From Desulfurobacteriaceae bacterium (lineage in GTDB: Bacteria > Aquificota > Aquificia > Desulfurobacteriales > Desulfurobacteriaceae), in contig JBDOLX010000064.1 in assembly GCA_039832905.1 (NCBI GenBank), forward strand, positions 10,792-44,575: a DNA stretch of 33,784 nucleotides, in the 5' to 3' direction. How positions within the stretch are numbered: the stretch's first letter is position 1; each line of letters starts with the position of its first letter. Under the pieces are notes generated by a model. It did not search any database and had not been told where the DNA came from. It saw nothing but the letters and a program-made list of their open reading frames with translations. Positions 8,127 through 14,527 of this stretch are shown piece by piece. Made by a program: the position numbers and the translations under genes.

Positions 8127-8830
8127 TTCTTGCTTTTTTTATAAATTTTTGGCTTGTAATTCCTTCTTATGGAGAAACGGTCAACGATTTTCTTTCTCGT
8201 TTAGGAGAACTAGATATAACTCTAAAAATTCTTTTTCTTATTACTTTCCTCAGCTTAGCACCAGCTCTTCTAATAACAATTACCTCTTTTACCCGTATAG
8301 TAATAATCTTATCTTTGTTAAGGCATGCTCTTGGAACGCCCCAGACACCTCCAAATCAAGTAATCATTGCTTTATCTTTGTTTCTTACGCTCTTTACTAT
8401 GGCTCCTACTTTCAAAAAAATAGATGATGTTGCTTTAAAACCTTACCTTAACGGGGAAATTACAGATGTTGAAGCCATAAGAAGGGCAGGAGCTCCCTTA
8501 AAAGAATTCATGCTTCGCAATACAAGAAAAGAAGACTTAAAACTTTTCCTTGATATAAGGAACGAAAAGCCGAGAGATCCTATGGAAGTTTCTATGATTA
8601 CCCTAATTCCAGCGTTTATGGTTAGTGAGATAAGAACTGCAATGGAAGTGGTTTTTGTCATTTTTTTACCTTTTATAGTGATAGATCTTCTGGTGGCAAG
8701 TATTCTAATGTCTATGGGTATGATGATGATTCCGCCTATGATGTTATCTTTACCTTTTAAGCTTATTCTATTTGTTCTCTCAAATGGTTGGGAACTCTTA
8801 ATAAAATCCATAATATTGAGTTACAGATGA
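8111..8830 (+). CDS. fliP: Flagellar export gate protein FliP
   Basis: FliP forms the core of the export gate with FliQ and FliR. The 239-residue protein has an N-terminal cleavable-type signal (residues 1-21, ending PSYGE), then four hydrophobic segments. The family signature is seen: SFTRIVIILSLLRHALGTPQTPPNQ (about 58-82), the APLKEFMLRNTRKEDL stretch, and the MSMGMMMIPPMMLSLPFKL segment. ATG 8111 directly follows AAGGA, so ribosome delivery is probably by coupling from fliO. The stop overlaps the fliQ start. Confidence 0.97.
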   Translation: MGRRIILAFFINFWLVIPSYGETVNDFLSRLGELDITLKILFLITFLSLAPALLITITSFTRIVIILSLLRHALGTPQTPPNQVIIALSLFLTLFTMAPTFKKIDDVALKPYLNGEITDVEAIRRAGAPLKEFMLRNTRKEDLKLFLDIRNEKPRDPMEVSMITLIPAFMVSEIRTAMEVVFVIFLPFIVIDLLVASILMSMGMMMIPPMMLSLPFKLILFVLSNGWELLIKSIILSYR

Positions 8831-9096
8831 CAGTAGATCAAGTAATCACTCTTGGACAAAAGATGCTGGAAGTTGCTCTCCTTGTGGGAACTCCTGTTTT
8901 ACTTATTACCTTTCTTGTCGGTATTATCATCAGTATTTTCCAGGCGGCAACCCAAATACACGAAATGACTCTTACCTTTATACCTAAAATAGTGGCAGCA
9001 CTCCTTGCAATGTTTTTCTTTGGCGGTTGGATGCTCATAAAACTTATTGATTACACAAGAGAAAACTTTGAATTCCTAATGAACGTTATAAGATGA
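8827..9096 (+). CDS. fliQ: Flagellar export gate protein FliQ
   Basis: FliQ is a small two-helix export-gate subunit. From ATG 8827 the product is 89 residues, the normal length, starting MTVDQVITLGQKMLEVALL. Two transmembrane hairpin helices follow (about 15-38 and 51-74) with the family motif GIIISIFQAATQIHEMTLTFIPK. The frame stays open upstream to 8788, but that part overlaps fliP and adds 13 residues not seen in the family, so the ATGA junction with fliP is preferred. Its own end overlaps fliR by 4 bases. Confidence 0.96.
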   Translation: MTVDQVITLGQKMLEVALLVGTPVLLITFLVGIIISIFQAATQIHEMTLTFIPKIVAALLAMFFFGGWMLIKLIDYTRENFEFLMNVIR

Positions 9097-9875
9097 CACA
9101 AATTTTTGACGTTAATGACTTTTATGCTTACATATTGGTTCTTCTTAGAGTCGCCTCCTTCCTAATGGCTTTCCTTTTCATTGTGGCAAATTTTATTCCC
9201 TTCAATGTAAGGATTTTCCTTGTGCTTGCTTTTTCTTTTTTTGTCTTTCAGATAGTTGAACCTAAAGAAGCTATAAATTTAGAAACATTTTCTCTTGTAG
9301 AATTCTTCTTGTTGGTCTTAAAAGAAGTTTTGGTAGGTGTTTCCTTATCTCTTGTGGTATCCATATTTACTGCTATTGTTGTATTTGCTGGAGAACTTGT
9401 GGGTTATTCGATGGGATTAACAATAGTTAACATATTTGATCCTACTTTTGGTTCTATGTCAGTATTAAGTAGGTTCTTTGTTTACATTTTCTACTTGGTA
9501 TTTTTTGTTTCTGACGCTTATAAAATCTTTATAGCTGCATTAGTGGAAAGTTTTCGACTTATTCCTATTGGAAACTTTCATCTTAGTGAACCATTATTTA
9601 GCTTCATTCTTGAGGAATCTAAACTTATTTTCTTTCTTGGTTTTAAACTAGCTTTTCCTTTTGTGGTTGCCCTGTTTATAACAAATTTAATTTTGGCGTT
9701 AGTTAATAGGCTCATTCCTCAAATAAACGTTTTTATTGTAGGTTTACCTTTGCAAATTTTTGTTGGACTTTTCTTTCTTGCTTCGGGATTTGCAGCTATT
9801 ATTTACTTCTTTAGGTTCTTAACTGAGACCCTTTCCAAAGATATAATTAAACTAATGAAAATTTTAGGAATGTAA
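9093..9875 (+). CDS. fliR: Flagellar export gate protein FliR
   Basis: FliR completes the FliPQR gate. The 260-residue hydrophobic protein has about six transmembrane segments and the family signatures: LLRVASFLMAF near the N-terminus, the VGVSLSLVVSIFTAIVVFAGELVGYSMGL stretch (described by position about 86-114), and PQINVFIVGLPLQIFVGL near 208-225. It begins at the ATGA overlap with fliQ and ends with TAA immediately before the flhB ATG. Confidence 0.96.
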   Translation: MTQIFDVNDFYAYILVLLRVASFLMAFLFIVANFIPFNVRIFLVLAFSFFVFQIVEPKEAINLETFSLVEFFLLVLKEVLVGVSLSLVVSIFTAIVVFAGELVGYSMGLTIVNIFDPTFGSMSVLSRFFVYIFYLVFFVSDAYKIFIAALVESFRLIPIGNFHLSEPLFSFILEESKLIFFLGFKLAFPFVVALFITNLILALVNRLIPQINVFIVGLPLQIFVGLFFLASGFAAIIYFFRFLTETLSKDIIKLMKILGM

Positions 9876-10919
9876 ATGGCAAAAGATCCTTCAAAGACCG
9901 AGAAAGCGACCCCACGGCGGCGCCAGAAAGCAAGAGAAGAAGGACAGGTTCTAAAAAGTCAAGATGTTCCAATAGCTTTTACACTTTTAATTACAGTAAT
10001 TCTTTTTTATTTTTACATTCCCTTTGTCTACTCTAAACTTTTAAAATTTTTTATTTTTAACTTCAGAACTTCGTCTGAGTTAAACATACTAAATAACTCG
10101 TTAATTTCTGCAAAAGTGTTCTTATTAACGGTTTTCCCTTTCTTTTTAGTTTTATTTGTTATGGGAATATTCTCGAATGTAATTCAGTTTGGATTTCTAT
10201 TTACTCTTAAACCTCTGATGCCCAAACTTGATCATATAAACCCTGTAAAAGGTTTAGAGAGGCTAATCTCGATAAAAACTCTTTTTGAAACTTTAAGAAA
10301 TACCCTTAAACTGTTAATAGCTTTAATTATTGGTTATTTTGTTGGTAAGTACATATTTTCGCAACTTTTTTCTTTAAGTTTTGTCTCCTTAGATAGTCAA
10401 GTTTCTCTAATTTTTAAGTACATATTGATACTTTTCTTTGTTTTTGGTCTTCTTTCAATTCCAATAGCTATTGCTGACTTCCTTTTTAGAAGATGGGAAT
10501 ATGAGGAAAACCTGAAGATGTCAAAAGAGGAAGTAAAAGAAGAAAGAAAGCAGTATGAAGGTCATCCTCTTATAAAGTCGGCTATAAGAAGAAGGCAAAG
10601 GGAAATTGCTATGAAGAGAATGATGGCAGAAGTTCCAAAAGCCGACGTTGTTATTACAAACCCTACCCACTACGCTGTTGCCTTAAAGTATGAGAGGGGA
10701 AAAATGCATGCTCCTAAGATAATAGCTAAAGGAGTTGATAATGTAGCTTTGAAGATTAAAGAAATAGCTATGGAACATGGAGTTCCAATAGAGGAGAATC
10801 CGGAACTTGCGAGAGCTCTTTATGAGTCTTGCGAGATTGGAGATTACATTCCTGAAAAGTTCTACAAGGCAATTGCCAAAATCTTAGCTGCTATTTATCG
10901 GAGAAGAAAGTTCTTGTGA
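9876..10919 (+). CDS. flhB: Flagellar export substrate-specificity switch FlhB
   Basis: FlhB gates the switch from rod/hook to filament export. The 347 residues begin with the family motif KTEKATPRRRQKAREEGQ (about 7-24), four transmembrane helices follow (about 28-200), and the cytoplasmic domain carries the autocleavage site NPTH at N262-P263-T264-H265. The C-terminal EIGDYIPEKFYKAIAKILA is also typical. Residues 14-16 use CGG-CGG-CGC, while this genome mostly uses AGA/AGG for Arg. The ATG follows the fliR stop without a gap. The 3' end overlaps the convergent MotE-like gene by 36 bases, and no terminator hairpin is seen after it. Confidence 0.97.
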   Translation: MAKDPSKTEKATPRRRQKAREEGQVLKSQDVPIAFTLLITVILFYFYIPFVYSKLLKFFIFNFRTSSELNILNNSLISAKVFLLTVFPFFLVLFVMGIFSNVIQFGFLFTLKPLMPKLDHINPVKGLERLISIKTLFETLRNTLKLLIALIIGYFVGKYIFSQLFSLSFVSLDSQVSLIFKYILILFFVFGLLSIPIAIADFLFRRWEYEENLKMSKEEVKEERKQYEGHPLIKSAIRRRQREIAMKRMMAEVPKADVVITNPTHYAVALKYERGKMHAPKIIAKGVDNVALKIKEIAMEHGVPIEENPELARALYESCEIGDYIPEKFYKAIAKILAAIYRRRKFL

Positions 10920-11387
10920 TTTTTTAGCCTGTTTCCTTATCTCGGTTAATATTTTGACAATTTTATCAACCATTGGTGGGTCAACGTAGTTTAAAACCTC
11001 GCCAGCAGCTCTCGGTTTCATGTTATAAAGGATGTAGGCTGCTTTTTTAGGATCAGAAAAAGCAGATATTTTTTGTCCAGCAAGTTCTGGATCCATTTTT
11101 TCAAACACTTTTGCAAGTTTTTTATATCTTTCTTTTTCGATCTCTTTAATTCTTTTCTCAAACTCCTCCCTCTCTTTTTTTAAATTTTCTCTTTCTTCTT
11201 CTATTTTTTTCAAAATAGCTTTTTTTTCCTCAAGAAGTTTCTCTACTTCTTTTTTTAACTTTTCAAGCCTTGCTATTTCTTTTTTTGCTTCTTTTCTCTC
11301 TATTTCCTGTCCTTTAACGCTAAGAGTTATAAATCCTATGCTAATACTAAGTACTGTAAATACTGTCAGAATGGCTCCTAACCTCAT
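10884..11387 (-). CDS. MotE-like membrane-anchored coiled-coil protein (MgtE_N/FliG-M-like domain)
   Basis: A 167-residue protein with an N-terminal membrane anchor or signal (about 4-25), a long Lys/Glu coiled coil (about 28-98), and a C-terminal alpha-helical domain of the MgtE N-terminal type (MDPELAGQKISAFSDPKKAA, then MKPRAAGEVLNYVDPPMVDKI). This architecture is that of MotE, a periplasmic chaperone/stator-linked protein described in alphaproteobacteria and often encoded after fliJ. ATG 11387 has GAGG 8 bases upstream. It overlaps fliJ by 41 bases and the flhB 3' end by 36. The function is inferred from architecture and location. Confidence 0.75.
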   Translation of the reverse strand: MRLGAILTVFTVLSISIGFITLSVKGQEIERKEAKKEIARLEKLKKEVEKLLEEKKAILKKIEEERENLKKEREEFEKRIKEIEKERYKKLAKVFEKMDPELAGQKISAFSDPKKAAYILYNMKPRAAGEVLNYVDPPMVDKIVKILTEIRKQAKKSQELSSPINSS

Positions 11388-11763
11388 TTATAAACCTCTC
11401 AAGTAGCAGGTCCTCTCTTTTGGTGTTTTCTATTTCTATTCTTTTGATCTTTTTCTCTAAAAGCTTTATCTCACTGTTTAATATAGCAACTCTTTCTTTT
11501 TGCTTTTCTAAAACTTTGGATAGTATATCTAAATATTTCCTAAGCTTTTCTATTTCTTTAAGCTTCTTATGTTGGAGTTCTTGCAAAAGAGCTAAAGAAA
11601 AAGCATCACTAGGGGTAAACTCTTTAGAATTCTTTAATGCTTCCTCTTCTTTTAGAAGCTTTTCATTCAATTCGGAGTATTTCTTTTCTAAAAGTAGGAG
11701 TTTCCTTTTTTCCAATTCTAAACTTTTATTTTTTAATCTTATGATAAGCTTTAAAAACTTCAC
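11347..11763 (-). CDS. fliJ: Flagellar export chaperone FliJ
   Basis: FliJ is the small coiled-coil stalk of the export ATPase, the counterpart of ATP synthase gamma. This 138-residue protein is almost entirely heptad-patterned helix, Lys/Glu/Leu-rich with no Pro except near residue 50, and ends in a short polar tail. That is the FliJ profile. The start is GTG at 11763 (AGGAG 6 bases upstream), right after the stop of the PilZ gene. FliJ sequence is poorly conserved, so another coiled-coil protein cannot be excluded. The absence of fliJ after fliI and the MotE-like partner favour the call. Confidence 0.75.
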   Translation of the reverse strand: MKFLKLIIRLKNKSLELEKRKLLLLEKKYSELNEKLLKEEEALKNSKEFTPSDAFSLALLQELQHKKLKEIEKLRKYLDILSKVLEKQKERVAILNSEIKLLEKKIKRIEIENTKREDLLLERFINEVRSHSDSIYST

Positions 11764-11765
11764 TT

Positions 11766-12794
11766 TTAACTCCTGTTTTTCATTGCTAACTGTGCAAGTC
11801 TTTGTTGTTCCTTTTTGACGAAGTTGTGAATGAATTTTTGCTCGTCAGGATTTATCTTCTCAAACTTAACTCCGTAACAGTTTGATTTTCGATGAGGTTG
11901 TACGTTAACTATAATTGATTTTAAGTTGAAGCTTTTATCCTCTAAAGAAAAGCGTAAGTTGATCTCTGTCATAGGCACAAGTTCTTCTTTTAGTTCAGAA
12001 AGAGGTATGCAGATCTTTACTCCTCCTGCACTTATATCTACGATTTTTCCTTTTAACCATTTTATCTTGTTTTCCTTTTTATCTAGGATACCTATATCAC
12101 ACGGTAATTCGACTTCAACTCTTGCATACTCGCGTCTTTGATACCTTGAAAGTTCAAACGTGTGAGGGATTTGAAGGATGAGCCTTCCATTATCAGTAAA
12201 AGTTTTTACCACAGTTCCCTCTAGTTTATATATACCATCTCCTTTTCTTATGAATGAGATATTTACTTTTTGGTTAACTATGCTATCTGGTAAGCTTCCT
12301 TTTATCAGTGCCCAGTACATATATCTTTCATCTTTGTCAAAGAGGACAACATCTACTTTTAGATCATCTCCTACCTGTAATTTTGCGGGCTGAAAGAGAT
12401 CTATGTCTTTTGTGCTTGTTAGGGGAACGAAGTAAGGAACGTGGTCAAATCCAAGTTTCATTCTCATATCTTGGATCATTTCTTCTTTTGCGTTTGGATT
12501 GAGCTTAAGGTATAAGTTGATAACTTTTTCAAAAGGTGCCTTAAACTCCAATGCAAGAAAAGGGTCCCTACCAAGCTTTTTAGAATAGAACCATAAGATT
12601 TGGGCTTCTTCCCTAGTAAGACCTCTCTCTTTTGCCTCTTTAAAAAAGGATTCTCTTAATTGTTTCTCCTTTAAGTATTCTTTTATTCTTCCTGCAAACG
12701 TTAAAAATATTATGAAAGCTATGGTGATAAATAGAAACAAAAATACCGTAGAGCTATCCGCCGTAGGAAGTTTGAAGAAGTTAATTCTGTCCAT
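11766..12794 (-). CDS. Membrane-anchored PilZ-domain c-di-GMP receptor (YcgR-like flagellar brake)
   Basis: The 342-residue protein has one transmembrane helix (about 15-34) and a helical segment (about 45-115) with an ERGLTREEA motif found in several PilZ proteins. A beta-barrel YcgR-N-like domain (about 130-212) follows, then a C-terminal PilZ domain (about 215-335). Both c-di-GMP contact motifs are present: RREYAR (R221 and R225) and D253-I-S-A-G-G258. Such proteins slow or bias the flagellar motor when c-di-GMP is high. It is the first gene of a three-gene minus-strand operon with fliJ and the MotE-like gene, and has its own extended -10 promoter. Confidence 0.85.
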   Translation of the reverse strand: MDRINFFKLPTADSSTVFLFLFITIAFIIFLTFAGRIKEYLKEKQLRESFFKEAKERGLTREEAQILWFYSKKLGRDPFLALEFKAPFEKVINLYLKLNPNAKEEMIQDMRMKLGFDHVPYFVPLTSTKDIDLFQPAKLQVGDDLKVDVVLFDKDERYMYWALIKGSLPDSIVNQKVNISFIRKGDGIYKLEGTVVKTFTDNGRLILQIPHTFELSRYQRREYARVEVELPCDIGILDKKENKIKWLKGKIVDISAGGVKICIPLSELKEELVPMTEINLRFSLEDKSFNLKSIIVNVQPHRKSNCYGVKFEKINPDEQKFIHNFVKKEQQRLAQLAMKNRS

Positions 12795-12827
12795 ACTATG
12801 CTCACTAAATAATAAGTTCTCTTTAAA

Positions 12828-12836
12828 ATTATATCA
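12828..12836 (-). promoter_or_regulatory. Extended -10 promoter element for the PilZ-fliJ-MotE operon
   Basis: On the minus strand this reads TGATATAAT, a perfect extended -10 (TGnTATAAT). The -35 region 17 bases further upstream is poor (TTCGCC), as is common with extended -10 promoters. Transcription would start near 12821, giving a leader of about 27 bases before the ATG at 12794, with GTGAG as a possible ribosome site. Confidence 0.6.
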
Positions 12837-12887
12837 GACTGAAACTATGGGCGAAAATGAATTCCATAAAATACTAACCATCCATAC

Positions 12888-12918
12888 TTGACAAATTCTT
12901 AATGAGAATTATTATTAT
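12888..12918 (+). promoter_or_regulatory. Consensus -35 promoter overlapped by a Fur-box-like operator
   Basis: TTGACA at 12888-12893 is a perfect -35. TATTAT at 12913-12918 (spacing 19) or TTATTA at 12912 (spacing 18) can be the -10. The 19 bases 12898-12916, CTTAATGAGAATTATTATT, match the E. coli Fur box GATAATGATAATCATTATC at 14 of 19 positions. A perfect AATTCT-5-AGAATT inverted repeat spans 12894-12910. The operator would cover the spacer and -10, the classic position for repression. PerR or Zur of the same family could bind instead. Confidence 0.62.
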
Positions 12919-12927
12919 TAATAGACA

Positions 12928-12952
12928 CCCCCTATCCCCCTCCCTCCTCCCC
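12928..12952 (-). other. Canonical G-quadruplex motif
   Basis: Read on the minus strand, four G-runs of 4, 3, 5 and 5 are separated by loops of 4 (AGGA), 1 (A) and 3 (ATA) bases, which satisfies the usual G3+N1-7 rule. It is the template strand of the candidate small RNA, so G-quadruplex formation could compete with or be promoted by that transcription. In such an AT-rich genome this is conspicuous. Confidence 0.6.
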
Positions 12953-12962
12953 ACTAGAGTAA

Positions 12963-12992
12963 AGGGGCGCCTCAGGGTGCCCTTCTTTTTTT
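12963..12992 (+). terminator. Rho-independent terminator before mnmA
   Basis: A 9-bp stem including two G-U pairs (AGGGGCGCC at 12963-12971 with GGTGCCCTT at 12976-12984), loop TCAG, then C and seven T (12986-12992). No plus-strand gene lies upstream nearer than flhB (2 kb away), so the terminator must serve a short transcript starting in this intergenic region. Confidence 0.8.
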
Positions 12993-13043
12993 GTCTTTTA
13001 TCGGTTATATTCCACAATCTAAAACTTTGGAAGGGGTTCTAAA

Positions 13044-14096
13044 GTGGCAAAAATTATTCTGGGTTTTAGTGGAGGAGTGGATAGCTTTTATTCAGCTTAC
13101 CTTCTAAAAGAACAGGGATTTACTGTATTTCCTATTCACTTTAGAATGTTTAAGAAGTCTTCAGTTGAAAAAGCAGAAAAAGTAGCGTCCATTTTAGGAT
13201 TAAAGCTTACAGTTATAGATATTAGTGATGAATTTAAAAAACAGGTTATTGATTACTTTATAGAATACTATAAGAGGGGACTAACTCCTAACCCCTGTGC
13301 AGTGTGTAATAGAAACATTAAACTCAAGTACCTTTATAACTTAGCCCTTGAGTTAAATGCAGATTATATAGCTACTGGACATTATGCAAAGGTAAAGTTT
13401 TCTAAGGAGTGGAACAAAAAACTCATCTTCAGGGGGGAAGATAAGAAGAAGGAACAGTCTTACTTTCTTTCTTTAGCCGAGGATGTAGTTATCCAGAGAT
13501 TGATACTTCCCCTTGGTGATTTTTCGAAAAAAGAAGTTATAGAGAGGGCAAGGACTTTAGGTTATCCATTTAAAAGCGAGAGTCAAGACATCTGCTTTAT
13601 AGAAGGTCACTACGTTGACTTTTTGGAAAGGTACATTGAGCCTCAAGCTGGACTCTTTGTTCTTTCTGACGGAACACCTGTTGGAAGACATAAAGGGTAC
13701 TATAGGTATACTATCGGACAAAGAAAAGGACTTGGAATTTCTTACGGTAAACCTCTTTATGTTGTTTCCATAGATGCTGAAAGGAATCAAGTCGTAGTTG
13801 GAGAAAAGAAAGAAATACAGAAAAGAGTTGTTTTTGTTAAAGATATTAACTGGCATCTAGACTTTGAAGAAATTAAAAAGTTTGATACTATTCAGGCACA
13901 AATTAGGTATCGTTCAAAACCTGTAGAAGTTGTGGACATAAACTATTTAAAAAATGGAATTTATTGTGTAAAATTAGCGGCGACAGTTGACGCCCCTACA
14001 CCGGGGCAGATATGCGCCTTTTATAGCAATGAACTCCTCCTGGGAGGAGGTGAAATAACTAAGGAAGGAGAAGGAAGATGGCAGGAAGTATCGTAG
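13044..14096 (+). CDS. mnmA: tRNA-specific 2-thiouridylase MnmA
   Basis: MnmA puts sulfur on U34 of tRNA Lys, Glu and Gln. The 350-residue protein has the PP-loop SGGVDS (9-14), the catalytic nucleophile C85 in TPNPCAVCN, the second catalytic cysteine C184 in SQDICFIEG, the ATP-binding TGHYAK (111-116), and the C-terminal barrel ending in LGGGEI. It starts with GTG 13044 after GGAAGGGG (13029-13036). A weak -10 (TATATT 13006-13011) may give a local promoter. The 3' end overlaps atpF' by 19 bases, so expression of this tRNA-modifying enzyme and the ATP synthase genes is linked. Confidence 0.95.
   Translation: MAKIILGFSGGVDSFYSAYLLKEQGFTVFPIHFRMFKKSSVEKAEKVASILGLKLTVIDISDEFKKQVIDYFIEYYKRGLTPNPCAVCNRNIKLKYLYNLALELNADYIATGHYAKVKFSKEWNKKLIFRGEDKKKEQSYFLSLAEDVVIQRLILPLGDFSKKEVIERARTLGYPFKSESQDICFIEGHYVDFLERYIEPQAGLFVLSDGTPVGRHKGYYRYTIGQRKGLGISYGKPLYVVSIDAERNQVVVGEKKEIQKRVVFVKDINWHLDFEEIKKFDTIQAQIRYRSKPVEVVDINYLKNGIYCVKLAATVDAPTPGQICAFYSNELLLGGGEITKEGEGRWQEVS
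13992..14049 (+). promoter_or_regulatory. Two GC-rich inverted repeats at the mnmA/atpF' junction, one masking a Shine-Dalgarno-like sequence
   Basis: GCCCC (13992-13996) pairs with GGGGC (14003-14007), and CTCCTCC (14034-14040) is a perfect inverted repeat of GGAGGAG (14043-14049). The second repeat hides a strong internal GGAGGAGG about 30 bases before the atpF' ATG, leaving the proper site (GGAAGGAGAAGGA, 14062-14074) free. No T-run follows, so this is not a terminator. The protein sequence (LLLGGGE) partly constrains these bases, so it may be fortuitous. Confidence 0.3.
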
Positions 14097-14518
14097 CTAT
14101 TGACTGGACTTTAGCAGTTCAAGCAGTAAACTTCCTCGTATTTATGGTTCTTATTAACAAATTTCTCTTTCAGCCTCTTCTAAATCTTATGGAAGAAAGG
14201 GAAAAGGAGCTTGGGTCTCATCACTCTGAAGTAGAGGCTTTAAGGAAAAAGGCTGAAGAACTCTTGAAAGAAGTTGATGAACTCTTGAATGGTGCAAAGG
14301 CAAAAGCTAAAAAGATTATTGACGAAGCTGTAAAAGAGGCTAAAGCTGAGAGAGATAGAATTCTCAAGGCTGCTCAAGAAGAAGCTACTGCAAAAGTAGA
14401 GGAAGCAAAGAAAGAAATTTGGCAAGGCTTTGAAAGCGAGAAGGCTAAAATCGAGGCTGAAGCTGAAAAGATAGCAGATGAAGTTGTAAGGAAAATTCTT
14501 GGTAAAAAGGCTGCTTAA
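14078..14518 (+). CDS. atpF': ATP synthase F0 subunit b' (first b-type subunit)
   Basis: A 146-residue b-type peripheral-stalk subunit. It has an N-terminal membrane helix (about 8-28) with the b/b' motif NFLVFMVLINKFLFQPLLNLMEERE, then an uninterrupted Ala/Lys/Glu coiled coil, ending in EKIADEVVRKILG. The heterodimeric b/b' stalk is typical of phototrophs and some deep-branching lineages. It is the first atp gene of the cluster, is directly followed by a second b gene, and overlaps mnmA by 19 bases. Confidence 0.88.
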   Translation: MAGSIVAIDWTLAVQAVNFLVFMVLINKFLFQPLLNLMEEREKELGSHHSEVEALRKKAEELLKEVDELLNGAKAKAKKIIDEAVKEAKAERDRILKAAQEEATAKVEEAKKEIWQGFESEKAKIEAEAEKIADEVVRKILGKKAA

Positions 14519-14527
14519 GGGGGTAAA

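Larger units (their letters stand above)
12925..12992 (+). ncRNA. Candidate C-rich small RNA with anti-Shine-Dalgarno motif
   Basis: The transcript predicted from the Fur-box promoter starts near 12925 and ends at the T-run at 12992, about 68 nt. It holds no start codon with a ribosome site. Its 5' half is nearly all pyrimidine: C-runs at 12928-12932, 12936-12940, 12942-12944 and 12949-12952, including CCCTCCTCCCC at 12942-12952, which is complementary to Shine-Dalgarno sequences. Its 3' part is the terminator hairpin. This is the organisation of Fur-repressed C-rich sRNAs of Firmicutes (FsrA, IsrR), though no homology is claimed. Alternatively it is an attenuated leader of mnmA. Confidence 0.55.

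Noticed and set aside
8443-8811. 122-residue minus-strand open frame opposite fliP
   Set aside because: Shadow frame of a strongly conserved gene.
10917-10925. T-run after flhB as a terminator
   Set aside because: Six T follow the stop codon but no stem precedes them, and the sequence is coding on the opposite strand.
11420-11818. 132-residue plus-strand open frame opposite fliJ
   Set aside because: Low-complexity Ser/Phe translation, the complement of a coiled coil; no ribosome site or family resemblance.
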